From NCBI GenBank assembly GCA_964482425.1, contig CAYZXN010000196.1, forward strand, positions 1 through 7,183: 7,183 nt of DNA. Direction: 5' to 3'. The position numbers and the translations under genes are program-made. This document shows positions 1-5,906 of the stretch, piece by piece (positions within the stretch are counted from its first letter, which is position 1; the number at the start of each line of letters is the position of its first letter). The DNA is from WHTF01 sp964482425. GTDB taxonomy: Bacteria; Desulfobacterota; Binatia; UBA9968. A model generated the notes under the pieces. It had not been told where the DNA came from and did no database searches. It saw only the letters and a list, made by a program, of their open reading frames with translations.

Positions 1-286
1 TTTCGGCGGCATTCAGCACTACCAACCGCCCGGAATCCACGACGACATGCCCGGCGTGCGCCGCGAGAAACCGCGTGACTGGACTCGCTATCCTGAACTC
101 TGCGATTTGATCGCCGGCAAATCTCCGAGCAGAACCAACGACAAACAACTTACCTTCTTTTTGAACAACGTCGGCACCGGCGTTCAATTCGCCGCCATGG
201 GCTACTGCGCTTATAAAGCGGCAAAAGAATCCGGATTGGGCCACGAGATCCCCAGCGAATGGTTCCTCCAGGACATCAAGCCATAA
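1..286 (+). CDS. Ornithine cyclodeaminase/mu-crystallin family protein, C-terminal fragment (gene runs off the left edge)
   Basis: The frame is open from base 2 to a TAA at 284-286 and gives 94 residues; the 5' part lies outside the window. The end of the protein (LCDLIAGKSPSRTNDKQLTF, then a Gly-rich VGTG turn and a helix ending ESGLGHEIP) has the C-terminal layout of the ornithine cyclodeaminase/mu-crystallin family. It lines up with the tail of the complete paralogue at 2585-1470 (AGKAPGRTRDEQIILF, QGGQG, KQQGVGYEM). Members of the family are NAD(P)-dependent: cyclodeaminases, alanine dehydrogenases, ketimine reductases. The NAD-binding fold and catalytic residues are not in view, so the substrate cannot be guessed. 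An internal ATG at 47 is in frame, but the upstream codons continue the fold, so it is not taken as the start. The gene converges on the minus-strand cluster with 14 bases between stops and no clear terminator. Confidence 0.8.
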   Translation, partial: FGGIQHYQPPGIHDDMPGVRREKPRDWTRYPELCDLIAGKSPSRTNDKQLTFFLNNVGTGVQFAAMGYCAYKAAKESGLGHEIPSEWFLQDIKP

Positions 287-300
287 CCGGTTGATTCCGC

Positions 301-1440
301 CTACCGTCCCATAAGCTTTTTCAATCGCTCGATGACATCCGGCGGCTGGGACATCACTTCCCTGACCAGCGCGGCCACCTCTTCACCGGACGAGGGATCG
401 ATTTCCAACCTCTTCTTTTTGGCATCTTCCAAAAACCCCGGGTCTTTTGCCGTCTTGAGAAACGCGTCACGCAATATTTTCACATGCTCAGGCGGCGTGT
501 TGGGCGGAGCCATATAAGGGCGATGAAACTCGCCGGCAGCCATGAGCGCGGTCGCTAATCGCCGCCCGGATTCAGGCGTTTTGTACTTGTCCATGAGCTG
601 ATAGATGCTCGGTACATCCGGCAGTTTTTCATTGCGGTTCTTAGCCCCGTGCACCAGCACTCGAACAAAATTGTTTTTACGCCAGGTGAAGAACGGTTCG
701 CGGGAAAAAATGCCTCCGCGCTGAGCGATCGACACTGCACCTCGTTTCTCTCCACGGCAAGATCGACCTCGCTACCGCCCGGATAACCCGCCATACGGTA
801 AACTTCGCGCCGACCGTTTCTTCCAGAAGCTTGGGCACGAAGTACCCCATATTGCTGGTGCCTGTGGTGCCGCATTTGGGCGGCTCCTTGGCATTACGCA
901 TCCTCGATTGTCTTATAAGGCGCGTCCGATCGCATATAAAGCACCTGTGACGACTTCGTTGCATTGCCGAGCCATACGAATTTAGAAAAATCGAACTTGA
1001 CTTCGGCGCGCCCAATCAACTGCTCGAAGTATAATGTCGGCAGGGTTCCACCGAGCGTTAAACCGTCCGGTTTGGCCACGCTATACAAATAGTTGGCGGC
1101 GATCATGTGACCGGCGCCCGGCATGTTCTGAACGATAATGGCGGGATTCCCGGGGATATGCTTTCCCATGTGCTGAGCGAAAGCCCTGGCGTAGAGATCG
1201 TAAAGGTCCCCTGCCACCGTGCCAACGACAATGGTCAGCGTCTTGCCTTGGTAGTAAGGCGTTTGGGCTCGGCAGACTTGACGACGCAAATAGGATCGCC
1301 GCAAAGAGAGCCGTCGACGAGCTGCGAGCGAGTAGCTTCCAATCGATTGTGCTGCGTTTGCGATTGAGAGTAAGAGCATTCTTTGCAATTTTATAAAAAG
1401 CCCGGCGTTGACCGCCTGACCAATTGAATCTTTTGAACAT
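301..1440 (-). pseudogene. Tripartite tricarboxylate transporter (TctC/Bug-type) substrate-binding protein, disrupted by about four frameshifts
   Basis: Homology to the periplasmic solute-binding receptor of TTT carboxylate transporters runs continuously through three reading frames. The start is ATG at 1440, with AGGAGA six bases upstream. A basic N-terminus and a hydrophobic signal segment (TALFAAILFASSSLP) follow in frame one. Near 1262-1275 the frame shifts to AQTPYYQGKTLTIVVG, then PGNPAIIVQNMPGAG and KPDGLTLG, family hallmarks. That frame hits TAA at 894-896. Homology resumes in another frame (NAKEPPKCGTTGTSNMGYF), shifts back near 797-805 (AGYPGGSEVDLAVER, VQCRSLS), and shifts again at a run of six T near 706-711 into SREPFFTW, the conserved KYKTPESGRRLA and the TAG stop at 301. 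Each shift is explained by one inserted or lost base and no domain is missing, so decay looks recent. Clustered sequencing error is the alternative. It lies 29 bases after the cyclodeaminase-like gene and was probably its operon partner; no TctA/TctB membrane genes are in view. Confidence 0.85.
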
Positions 1441-1446
1441 CAGCCG

Positions 1447-1452
1447 TCTCCT
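1447..1452 (-). promoter_or_regulatory. Ribosome binding site of the broken TTT binding-protein gene
   Basis: AGGAGA on the minus strand lies six bases before ATG 1440, in the 29-base gap after the cyclodeaminase-like stop codon. It fixes the N-terminus of the pseudogene in the signal-peptide frame, which supports reading the signal peptide and the mature domain as one former gene despite the frame change between them. Confidence 0.65.
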
Positions 1453-1469
1453 ATTGCCGGGTGTCTCAA

Positions 1470-2585
1470 TTACCACGTTTCCGCCCGACCGCCTTGCACC
1501 CACCAGTTTTCACGCGCGTTGATTTTCATCTCGTATCCAACGCCTTGCTGTTTGGCCAGTTCATAACACTTCTTGGCCAGAGCGATATCGACAATTCCTT
1601 GGCCGCCCTGGTTCTTGAATAGAATGATCTGCTCGTCCCGGGTCCGGCCTGGGGCCTTGCCGGCAAGGACTTCGGCTAACTCGACGACCTTGTCCCAAGT
1701 GATCACGCCGTCTTGGATCGGCCAGTAGATGTCGCCTTGCTGGGAATCGACGGCTTGTGCCTTTGATAAGGCGACGATAGCGTCGCACCGTCGCAGTGTG
1801 CCGTCATCGATCTCCCGGCGCGGTGCCGAAAGGCTTCCGCTTTTCACGAGCTCGATATTGCTGCCTACCACGGAAATAATGTATTGCCCTTCTTCCAACC
1901 AGGCGCCGTCGATCACCGGCACATTGGTGTTCGTCATGCACAGAATTATGTCGACGTTTTTTGCGGCCTGCTCCGGCGAGGCCACCGGCATCACCGGCAC
2001 TCCGGTCTTAACGCTGATCTTTTTGGCGAACCCTTCCCGATGGGCCCTTGTCGGACTGTAGACTTTCGCGCTCTCGATCTTGCGCAACTCACACAATCCG
2101 GCAAATGTCGCCCACGCCTGCTGGCCCGAACCGTAGATTCCGACTCGGCTTGCGTCTTTGCGCGCAAAGAGGTCCAATCCAGCCAGACTGGTCGCCGGCG
2201 TTCGCAGGTCGGCCACACCTGTGAAATCCCGCGGACGATGCGCCATGACTCCCAGTAAAGAGCCGCTATCGGTATCGTAGATGAGCGCTAATTCCGTTTG
2301 CTCCGGATTAAACGGCGGACGCTTTTGCGTATTACCTGCAATCGCCTTTCGATGTAACGCCACCTGAGCGCCGATAGCCCCATAGCTGGCAGAACCGCCA
2401 GCGTAGATATTGAGCACAGTGTCGAAGCTGCCTTCGGCCACCTGGCGATGCAGATTTAGCCGCTTGCGCGGCGCGCAAACACCCGCTGGAGAAAGCATAT
2501 CGCGCAACGCCCCCTCGGTGATCTGGACGGCCTCCTTCATCGTAATCATCTGGTCGACATCGTCGGAATGAAAGAACAGCGCCAT
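1470..2585 (-). CDS. Ornithine cyclodeaminase/mu-crystallin family NAD(P)-dependent enzyme
   Basis: This complete protein has 371 residues, slightly longer than the usual 310-350. It carries the family's substrate-domain pattern (GAQVALHRKA, with K80 in the expected lysine position; DTDSGSLLGVM; LRTPATSLAG at 127-136 with R128), then the Rossmann dinucleotide motif GSGQQA at 152-157 and the late GSN..RREIDD segment at 241-261. The C-terminal helix (AGKAPGRTRDEQIILFKNQG) matches the partial paralogue at the left edge. Bacterial ornithine cyclodeaminase has a catalytic Asp in the segment corresponding to GSN, and here it reads Asn243 in an extended loop. True ornithine-to-proline activity is therefore doubtful; a ketimine reductase or amino-acid dehydrogenase role is as likely. 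The start ATG 2585 is preceded by a perfect AAGGAGG five bases away. A 150-base gap separates it from the aldo/keto reductase upstream, so it may have its own promoter, though none is convincing. The broken transporter receptor follows after 29 bases. Confidence 0.88.
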   Translation of the reverse strand: MALFFHSDDVDQMITMKEAVQITEGALRDMLSPAGVCAPRKRLNLHRQVAEGSFDTVLNIYAGGSASYGAIGAQVALHRKAIAGNTQKRPPFNPEQTELALIYDTDSGSLLGVMAHRPRDFTGVADLRTPATSLAGLDLFARKDASRVGIYGSGQQAWATFAGLCELRKIESAKVYSPTRAHREGFAKKISVKTGVPVMPVASPEQAAKNVDIILCMTNTNVPVIDGAWLEEGQYIISVVGSNIELVKSGSLSAPRREIDDGTLRRCDAIVALSKAQAVDSQQGDIYWPIQDGVITWDKVVELAEVLAGKAPGRTRDEQIILFKNQGGQGIVDIALAKKCYELAKQQGVGYEMKINARENWWVQGGRAETW

Positions 2586-2590
2586 TTTAA

Positions 2591-2597
2591 CCTCCTT
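2591..2597 (-). promoter_or_regulatory. Strong ribosome binding site of the ornithine cyclodeaminase-like gene
   Basis: AAGGAGG on the minus strand is a full anti-16S match, five bases from ATG 2585. It confirms that start and suggests efficient, independent translation of this gene. Confidence 0.8.
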
Positions 2598-2735
2598 GGG
2601 AAATCGTCATGGCCGGCCAGCCAGGGTCCTGTCGCGCAGGTGTCGGCGATGAAACGCCTATGCCAACCGGTTTCGAAAGATTTACTGTTTGCCGGCGTGC
2701 TGATGCATCAAATCAGCGGGGACAGGGCACAAATC

Positions 2736-3737
2736 CTAAGATTTGTCTGAAAAATCGGCTTCCCATAGCTTCCTCATTTTCGCCATTTGATCGTCCGTCA
2801 AACCGGGCGCGCCGCAACACGCCACCGCCTCATCGATATGGCGGGTGTCGGAGAAACCCACCAGAACCGTCGAAACTTTCTCATTCATCAGGCCGAAGCG
2901 GATCGCCGCTTGGGTGAGATCCGTGCCAGCGATGCCCAACGCCCCTTTGATTTTCTCGGCCCGCCGGCAATCGAGCGCATAGTCGGAGCCCGGCGAGAGC
3001 GGTTCCGGAGTGCTGCCACCGCCGGCGCCGGGATTCGAAGTGAGCGCTCCGGCTGCGAGAATTCGAATGATAAAAGCTCCCATAGCATTGTCTGCGGCGT
3101 GATTCAAAATCAGCTTGTAATCCAGGGCGCTGAATCCCGGCGGCACCGGTTGCCCGGCGCTGGGGTTCAGTAGATTGTAGTAGCACTGAAAGCCGTGAAA
3201 CTCGCCGCTGTCGACCAGCTCGTGCAGCGCGACAGGGTCCCCGAGGCCACTAAAGCCGAAGAACCCAACCCTGCCTCGATCGCGCATCGTCTTGAAGCCT
3301 TCGATAACCCCTCCGGGTCCGAGGACATCCTGCGGCGTCAAGCTCAAACGCTTGCCCGCACCCCGCTCTGAGGTCACCCGCGTATGGAGCTGGATGAAAT
3401 CGGCTCGGTCTCGCTTGAGACGCTCCAGGCCCGCTTCAACCGCACGGATGGTTGCTGCCTTGATATCGGCCACAGCATCGGCCTCCAGGCGAATTTTGGT
3501 CGAAATCACCGGTTCGGCGCCCAATTCATTAAGGATACGCCCCAAATTTTCCTCCGATTTGCCCAAGCCGTAGGCGAAAGCTGTATCGAAAAAGTTGATT
3601 CCCAAGTCGAGGGCATGGCGCACCGCCTTCACTTGATCCTGATAACTCGCTTTGACCATGAGAACCGCATTGTTGCCGCAACCAAAGCCGATTTCCGAGA
3701 CCCGCAATCCGGTATTGCCGATGGTTCGATATTGCAT
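2736..3737 (-). CDS. Aldo/keto reductase family oxidoreductase
   Basis: The protein has 333 residues, typical for the AKR superfamily of NADPH-dependent (beta/alpha)8-barrel reductases of carbonyl compounds. The opening MQYRTIGNTGLRVSEIGFG is the classic N-terminus. The catalytic tetrad is complete: D51 and Y56 in FFDTAFAYG, K81 in VISTK, and H118 in FIQLH. GFSGLGD (161-167) and the C-terminal VSTVLVGFSDTRHIDEAV (288-305) match the cofactor-binding end of the barrel. The reading frame is open 80 codons further upstream, but that stretch runs antisense-like into the HAD gene and shows no family homology. ATG 3737 carries a GGAGAGGTGA ribosome site and starts the conserved domain, so it is chosen. 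The HAD gene stops 20 bases before this ATG, pointing to co-transcription. The substrate is unknown. The subgroup resembles general AKRs often annotated as potassium-channel-beta-like or L-galactose-dehydrogenase-like, and I cannot separate these. Confidence 0.9.
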   Translation of the reverse strand: MQYRTIGNTGLRVSEIGFGCGNNAVLMVKASYQDQVKAVRHALDLGINFFDTAFAYGLGKSEENLGRILNELGAEPVISTKIRLEADAVADIKAATIRAVEAGLERLKRDRADFIQLHTRVTSERGAGKRLSLTPQDVLGPGGVIEGFKTMRDRGRVGFFGFSGLGDPVALHELVDSGEFHGFQCYYNLLNPSAGQPVPPGFSALDYKLILNHAADNAMGAFIIRILAAGALTSNPGAGGGSTPEPLSPGSDYALDCRRAEKIKGALGIAGTDLTQAAIRFGLMNEKVSTVLVGFSDTRHIDEAVACCGAPGLTDDQMAKMRKLWEADFSDKS

Positions 3738-3741
3738 GACT

Positions 3742-3751
3742 TCACCTCTCC
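3742..3751 (-). promoter_or_regulatory. Ribosome binding site deciding the aldo/keto reductase start
   Basis: The minus-strand sequence GGAGAGGTGA lies between the HAD stop codon (3760-3758) and ATG 3737. Its AGGTGA part is four bases from the ATG and its GGAG part ten. No comparable site precedes the far upstream in-frame start at 3977, so the shorter protein is preferred. Confidence 0.65.
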
Positions 3752-3757
3752 AGTGCG

Positions 3758-4450
3758 TTAGATCTTCGCCAGCGTCCGTAAGACCGCCTCTGTGTTCGTC
3801 AAGTCCGGCAAGCACGCATCGGGACGGCAACCCTCCAGTTCCTCTAACGAATACCTGCCGGTGCCGACAAGCACGCATTTCATATGATTGTGCCGCGCCG
3901 CTTCGAGGTCCTTTGGCGTGTCCCCAATAACAATGCAATCCTCTAATGAAGCGGGTTTTCCCATGGCCGCCTCGCACCGTCGCCTGGCAATCGCCGGGAG
4001 ATCAGCGCGCCGCGGCGAATCACTGCCGTAAGCGCCGCGGCAGACGTAGGAGAATAAACCCGCCGCCTCAAGCTTCACTTGCGCCATGGATTCCAGATTG
4101 CCGGTGACCACACTGCAACAAAACAGATTGGCGTCAACCAGTTCTCGAAACAGCTCAGCGGCGCCCGGCAAGGCGCGGAGAGTGGTCTTGCCGCTTCTCA
4201 CGGCGAGTGAATAACAGTCGCGCAGGTTAACTGAAAAGTCTTGCCATTTGTCATCGATATTCTCGACCGCAATACCGGCTTTGCTGAAGATTTCAGTGAC
4301 AATCAATGGATCGGTATTGCCATCGGGAACGACTGAGCGAATATCTCCGGGAACACCGAAGGTTTTCAAAATAGCCTCATTGAACGGAACATGGCCGTTG
4401 TGACTTCGCGTAAGCGTCCCGTCGATATCGAAGAGTAAAAGCCGTTGCAT
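3758..4450 (-). CDS. HAD-superfamily phosphatase (phosphoglycolate phosphatase-like)
   Basis: From ATG 4450 the protein has 230 residues, usual for subfamily I HAD hydrolases with a helical cap. All four HAD motifs are visible: motif I FDIDGT with nucleophile D8 and acid/base D10, motif II VVTGN with T116, a lysine (K126) in the following helix as motif III, and motif IV IGDTPKDLEAA with D177 and D181. The cap lies at about residues 16-90. The protein should be a soluble, Mg-dependent phosphomonoesterase; family members act on phosphoglycolate, phosphoserine, nucleotides or sugar phosphates. An in-frame TTG at 4489 would add 13 residues, but AGGAAG abuts it too closely. ATG 4450 is preferred because motif I then sits at the usual position, though it lacks a clear ribosome site. 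The aldo/keto reductase follows after 20 bases. The gene is divergent from the riboswitch-controlled aminotransferase-serA operon, so a phosphoserine phosphatase role is possible but unproven. Confidence 0.85.
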   Translation of the reverse strand: MQRLLLFDIDGTLTRSHNGHVPFNEAILKTFGVPGDIRSVVPDGNTDPLIVTEIFSKAGIAVENIDDKWQDFSVNLRDCYSLAVRSGKTTLRALPGAAELFRELVDANLFCCSVVTGNLESMAQVKLEAAGLFSYVCRGAYGSDSPRRADLPAIARRRCEAAMGKPASLEDCIVIGDTPKDLEAARHNHMKCVLVGTGRYSLEELEGCRPDACLPDLTNTEAVLRTLAKI

Positions 4451-4509
4451 GGGAATTTGATAGTCGCACAGTCCACGTGTTTCTGGCAACTTCCTGGACC
4501 CTTAAACCG

Positions 4510-4538
4510 TTGACAAGGCGCCGCTTCTACGATAAAAA
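4510..4538 (+). promoter_or_regulatory. Sigma70-type promoter of the riboswitch-aminotransferase-serA transcript
   Basis: A perfect -35 hexamer TTGACA (4510-4515) is followed after 17 bases by TAAAAA (4533-4538), four of six matches to the -10 consensus. Transcription would begin near G4545, just before the first base of aptamer stem P1 at 4550. This is where a riboswitch transcript would be expected to start, and the two calls support each other. The resulting 5' leader is about 215 bases. Confidence 0.65.
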
Positions 4539-4549
4539 TTTTTTGGTGC

Positions 4550-4624
4550 GTTTTGCGCGACTGGCGTCAACGTGGAAACGACCACGAGGAAGTGCAAAGC
4601 ATTAAGACGGCCGAACGCCTGGGT
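4550..4624 (+). promoter_or_regulatory. ZTP riboswitch aptamer (pfl motif) in the leader of the serine-biosynthesis operon
   Basis: The RNA fits the ZTP/ZMP-sensing pfl motif in order, spacing and conserved bases. Stem P1 pairs 4550-4558 with 4592-4600 (nine pairs, two of them G-U). The conserved GACTGGCG follows at 4559-4566. Hairpin P2 is CGTGG (4571-4575) with CCACG (4582-4586). The conserved purine tract GAGGAAG follows at 4586-4592, then a variable linker, then the 3' signature CGCCTGGGT at 4616-4624. A long-range pseudoknot is available: GGCGT (4563-4567) with ACGCC (4615-4619), five pairs. The family binds the purine intermediate ZMP/ZTP, which builds up when 10-formyl-tetrahydrofolate is scarce, and usually switches expression on. 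The 3' signature is shared with the terminator arm at 4618-4629, so ligand-bound aptamer and terminator exclude each other. Recognition is by eye; a covariance-model search would settle it. Confidence 0.88.
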
Positions 4625-4655
4625 CTCTTAACGGAAGAGGTTCAGGTTTTTTTTT
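4618..4655 (+). terminator. Rho-independent terminator forming the riboswitch expression platform
   Basis: CCTGGGTCTCTT (4618-4629) pairs along its full length with AAGAGGTTCAGG (4635-4646): twelve pairs with three G-U wobbles and a five-base loop AACGG. Nine T follow at 4647-4655. The hairpin is directional: read on the minus strand it has an A-run and no T-run downstream. Its first six bases are the conserved ligand-site and pseudoknot bases of the aptamer, so it can form only when the aptamer is not held by ligand. It lies about 105 bases before the aminotransferase ATG. Without readthrough, a transcript of roughly 105-110 bases would be released. Confidence 0.9.
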
Positions 4656-4759
4656 GGCTATGCGCCGTCGGGACTGCATTGACGCTACTTTCACACCTTA
4701 TCCCCCCGCGGTGTCACTTGTTAAGCTGGCCAAACAAAGCCGGGAATTGAAGGATCGTC
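4656..4759 (+). other. Leader between the attenuator and the aminotransferase start
   Basis: This stretch is part of the 309-base intergenic region 4451-4759. I find no gene, strong hairpin or second promoter in it. The only clear element is AAGGA at 4750-4754, five bases before ATG 4760, which serves as the ribosome site. The left part of the same region, 4451-4509, should hold the promoter of the divergent HAD gene, but no convincing -35/-10 pair is visible there. Confidence 0.5.
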
Positions 4760-5902
4760 ATGATTAAGCACTATTTGCTCTCACCGGGTCCCACGCCCAT
4801 TCCGAATGAAGTGGCCTTGGCGATGTCGGAAACAATGATCCACCACCGAACGCCGCAGTTTAATAAAGTGTTCGAGGAGGCCCGCACCGGACTCAAGAAA
4901 CTCTTCGGCACAAGCAATGACGTGTTGATGCTGGCCTCCTCCGGCACCGGCGCCATGGAGGCGGCGGTTGCAAATCTATTTTCTCCGCGCGACAAAGTTC
5001 TCGTCGTTAACGGCGGCAAGTTCGGCGAACGCTGGCTCAACATCGCAAATGCCTTCGGCCTGGACCCCGTTGAAATGAAGGTCGAATGGGGTCAAGCGGT
5101 CAAGGTCGAAGAGGTCGCAAAACAGATCAAAGCTCATGCCGATCTTAAGGCCGTAATGATCCAGGCAAGCGAGACCTCCACGACGGTGTTTCATCCGGTC
5201 AGAGAAATCGCCAAGCTGACAAAGAACGGACCGTTGTTTCTGGTCGATGGCGTCACCGCGGTGGGCGTGGTCCCTATACCCGTGGACGAATGGGACATCG
5301 ACGTCCTGGTCACCGGTTCGCAGAAGGCGATGATGTTGCCGCCGGGACTCGGCTTCATCTCCTTGAGCGAGCGCGCCTGGAAAAAAACCAAAGAAGCCAG
5401 GTTGCCGCGCTTTTATTTCGACCTCAATCTCGAGCGCAAAAATCAGCAAAAAGGCTCGGGCGCTTTTACGCCGGCAGTGTCCTTGATCTTCGGTGTTCGC
5501 GCATCGCTCAACATGATGCAGCGGGAAGGCTTCGATAGAGTTTATGCGCGTCACGCCCGCATGTCGCGCGCTACGCGAGCCGCGGCCACCGCCTTGGGAT
5601 TGAAATTGCTCGCGCCGGATAGCCCCAGCCCGGCGGCCACAGGCATTTACCTGCCCGATGGCATTGATGCCGACCGGGTACTCGACTATTTACGGGATCA
5701 CATGAACATTACCCTTGCCGAGGGGCAGGATCAGTTGAAAGGAAAAGTGATTCGCATCGCTCATGTTGGTTACATGGGCGCCTTCGACGTGATCACAGCG
5801 ATCGCGGCGCTGGAAATGGCGCTGCGCAAATTCGGTGTCGAGCTGCCCTTCGGCAAAGGCGTGGCGGCCGCCCAAGAGGTTCTCATGGAGGCGCTGGCGT
5901 AA
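4760..5902 (+). CDS. Class V PLP aminotransferase, alanine/serine-glyoxylate type; probable phosphoserine aminotransferase
   Basis: This 380-residue fold-type I aminotransferase matches the length and motif order of the alanine-glyoxylate/serine-pyruvate group. The N-terminus YLLSPGPTPIPNEV is the group's signature. SSGTGAMEAAVANL (60-73) is the phosphate-binding loop, D163 in LFLVDGVTAVG contacts the pyridine nitrogen, and K189 in TGSQKAMMLPPG is the Schiff-base lysine. R332 in VIRIAHVGYMG is the carboxylate-binding arginine. ATG 4760 has AAGGA five bases upstream. By motif the enzyme could use alanine, serine or glyoxylate. It sits four bases before serA and behind a ZTP riboswitch, and no canonical SerC is in view. 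It therefore probably converts 3-phosphohydroxypyruvate and glutamate to phosphoserine in the cytoplasm, as inferred for similar aminotransferase-serA pairs. A serine-glyoxylate role in one-carbon metabolism is the main alternative. Confidence 0.88.
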   Translation: MIKHYLLSPGPTPIPNEVALAMSETMIHHRTPQFNKVFEEARTGLKKLFGTSNDVLMLASSGTGAMEAAVANLFSPRDKVLVVNGGKFGERWLNIANAFGLDPVEMKVEWGQAVKVEEVAKQIKAHADLKAVMIQASETSTTVFHPVREIAKLTKNGPLFLVDGVTAVGVVPIPVDEWDIDVLVTGSQKAMMLPPGLGFISLSERAWKKTKEARLPRFYFDLNLERKNQQKGSGAFTPAVSLIFGVRASLNMMQREGFDRVYARHARMSRATRAAATALGLKLLAPDSPSPAATGIYLPDGIDADRVLDYLRDHMNITLAEGQDQLKGKVIRIAHVGYMGAFDVITAIAALEMALRKFGVELPFGKGVAAAQEVLMEALA

Positions 5903-5906
5903 CAAG

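Noticed and set aside
2699..2717. Hairpin GCTGAT/ATCAGC as a terminator after the aldo/keto reductase
   Set aside because: The stem is only six pairs and no T-run follows on the minus strand.
3738..3977. 80-codon N-terminal extension of the aldo/keto reductase
   Set aside because: It overlaps the end of the HAD gene in another frame, has no AKR homology, and a good ribosome site precedes ATG 3737.
4451..4489. 13-residue extension of the HAD protein from TTG 4489
   Set aside because: The purine-rich AGGAAG directly abuts the TTG, leaving no spacing, and HAD proteins normally begin just before motif I; kept only as an alternative.
4611..4655. T-box or leader-peptide attenuator as the explanation of the leader terminator
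   Set aside because: No T-box bulge sequence or specifier stem and no short ORF with serine codons were found, whereas the ZTP aptamer parts are all present and overlap the terminator arm.
4553..4750. 65-residue open frame on the + strand starting with TTG
   Set aside because: It runs through the riboswitch aptamer and terminator, lacks a ribosome site at the right distance and has no family-like features; the RNA structure explains the sequence.
4976..5554. 192-residue open frame on the minus strand
   Set aside because: It is antisense to the aminotransferase, with no recognisable motif.
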